From Polyangiaceae bacterium (GTDB lineage: Bacteria > Myxococcota_A > Polyangia > Polyangiales > Polyangiaceae), in contig JAICQQ010000023.1 of NCBI GenBank assembly GCA_025937785.1, positions 1 to 61,281 on the forward strand: a DNA stretch of 61,281 nucleotides, written 5' to 3'. Below the pieces are notes generated by a model. It was not told the DNA's origin and did no database searches. It was given only the letters and a program-made list of their open reading frames with translations. Both the position numbers and the translations under genes were made by a program. This document shows positions 60,402 through 61,281 of the stretch, one piece after another (position 1 is the first letter of the stretch; the number at the start of each line of letters is the position of its first letter).

Positions 60402-61281
60402 ATGAACGGGGAAACGTACCAGGCGACGCTACATATCACGGACATCGTGTGCGAAATCGAGCGACTGCTGCTCCTCGAGCGGCGCACCGACCGGCTTATG
60501 TGCCGTTATCTCGCTGACTTGGCGGATAAGATCGTGGAATGGCCAGCGCTGCTGTTGGCCTATGGAGACGTGTACCAGTTCGTTCGCGCGAAGTTTGGCC
60601 TCAGTATCCGATCGACTCGGGAACGGGTTCGCGTCGGTCGAGCTTTGAGGGGTCTACCAGTGCTCGATGCGGCGTTGACCTCCGGTCAAGTCGTGTACTC
60701 ACGCATTCGGGAGGTGACACGGGTAGCCGAACCAGAAACCGAACGAACATGGCTCCATGCTGCCCAGAGTCTGTCGCAACGCGCGCTCGAGCGACGAGTC
60801 GCCGACGCGGGCGGGAGATCCGAGGAGCGATCCCAACAACCTCAGCAGAAACACCCTGGCACACCGTCGCAGATGAGCATCAGCGTACCCAGCGAGATCT
60901 GGACGCTCGTCGTCCAAGCGATGCAGGTTGCCAACGCCGCAAGCGGGTCCGAGCTGGGTACCTGGCAGGCACTCGCAGAAGTTGCCCGAAGTGCGATGGC
61001 ATTCCACGGCGCTGATTCGACCGACCGTCCACTCGCACCCGACACCCACGCGACCGGCCGACCTTTCAACTCGACCCAAAGCAATGACGTGAGCGACCTG
61101 CTCGCGGGATCGCCAGCCGCCCGCGAGCTCTGCCCGCACACGCAGCAGCCCACGACCCAAAGTGGGTCGCCTGCCAGCGCTGAGTCGCCTGCCAGCGCTG
61201 AGTCGCCTGCCAACGCTGAGTCGCCTGCCAACGCTGAGTCGCCTGCCAGCGCTGAGTCGTATGCCCACCCTGGGTCGCCTG
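60402..61281 (+). CDS. DUF222/HNH-type protein, cut by the right edge
   Basis: An open frame from ATG 60402 runs to the window end without a stop (293 codons seen). The first ~130 residues are helical and match by eye the N-terminal domain of DUF222/HNH endonuclease-like proteins (VYQFVRAKFGLSIRSTRERV, LDAALTSGQVVYSRIREVTR). Then comes a Gln/Pro-rich spacer, a helical segment and a six-residue repeat (SPASAE) at the right edge. The HNH nuclease domain, if present, would lie beyond the window. Such genes often occur in many copies in high-GC genomes; function is unproven. Confidence 0.65.
   Translation, partial: MNGETYQATLHITDIVCEIERLLLLERRTDRLMCRYLADLADKIVEWPALLLAYGDVYQFVRAKFGLSIRSTRERVRVGRALRGLPVLDAALTSGQVVYSRIREVTRVAEPETERTWLHAAQSLSQRALERRVADAGGRSEERSQQPQQKHPGTPSQMSISVPSEIWTLVVQAMQVANAASGSELGTWQALAEVARSAMAFHGADSTDRPLAPDTHATGRPFNSTQSNDVSDLLAGSPAARELCPHTQQPTTQSGSPASAESPASAESPANAESPANAESPASAESYAHPGSP
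61167..61281 (+). repeat. 18-bp tandem repeat in the DUF222-type gene
   Basis: Six 18-bp units of the type TCGCCTGCCAGCGCTGAG, starting at 61167, 61185, 61203, 61221, 61239 and 61257, plus a partial unit, run into the window edge. They encode SPASAE repeats; the sixth is diverged. Confidence 0.9.

Noticed and set aside
61167..61281. CRISPR-like regular repeat at the right edge
   Set aside because: Units are 18 bp and contiguous with no spacers; this is a coding tandem repeat.

Overview
The window looks like a chromosomal segment of a high-GC myxobacterium (Myxococcota, probably Polyangia). This rests on gene content and style, not on a marker search: an FHA-domain sigma-54 activator, a MerR-type HTH fused to TPRs, a Roadblock/LC7 (MglB-like) protein, a giant kinase-like/TPR protein, a complete type II secretion operon that includes gspN, and long Ala/Pro/Thr-rich linkers. 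I found no rRNA, tRNA, CRISPR array, prophage or intact transposase.

Layout. 1-4.3 kb: repeat-rich sequence, a small unknown gene, a MerR-TPR regulator, the FHA/sigma-54 regulator, and an inverted-repeat element holding a truncated four-helix-bundle gene. 4.3-16.7 kb: housekeeping genes (Cys-rich secreted protein, parC-parE, bamA, a small membrane protein, gyrA, nth). 16.65-19.0 kb: a GH26 mannanase lipoprotein overlapping a gene that I read as a TIR-like domain, one membrane helix and a carbohydrate-binding domain. 19-30.9 kb: acyl-CoA carboxylase genes accB-accC, aroQ, a Roadblock protein, an aconitase-family protein with no Fe-S ligands, an outer-membrane protein, and a propionyl/methylmalonyl-CoA module (epimerase, mutase, two MeaB-type GTPases). 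30.9-36.7 kb: FtsB and a 1773-residue pseudokinase/TPR protein. 36.75-51.4 kb: a T2SS operon on the minus strand in the order gspC-D-E-F-(G-like)-G-H-I-J-K-L-M-N. 51.5-57.3 kb: NtrC-type regulator, [2Fe-2S] ferredoxin, bioA, histidine kinase, lipoprotein. 57.5 kb to the end: dnaX, recR and a DUF222/HNH-type gene cut by the right edge.

How they fit together. The gsp genes overlap or nearly touch and should form one transcription unit that assembles the secretion machine. The GH26 lipoprotein and the TIR-like/CBM protein are translationally coupled and suggest mannan degradation tied to polysaccharide sensing. mutB, meaB and the epimerase would convert methylmalonyl-CoA to succinyl-CoA; meaB protects the B12 mutase.

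The most unusual items are the TIR-like/TM/CBM protein, the aconitase-like pseudoenzyme, the pseudokinase/TPR/degenerate-M48 protein, a GspK with a 78-residue repeat-built prepilin leader, several short inverted-repeat elements between genes, and 18-bp tandem repeats at five separate loci.
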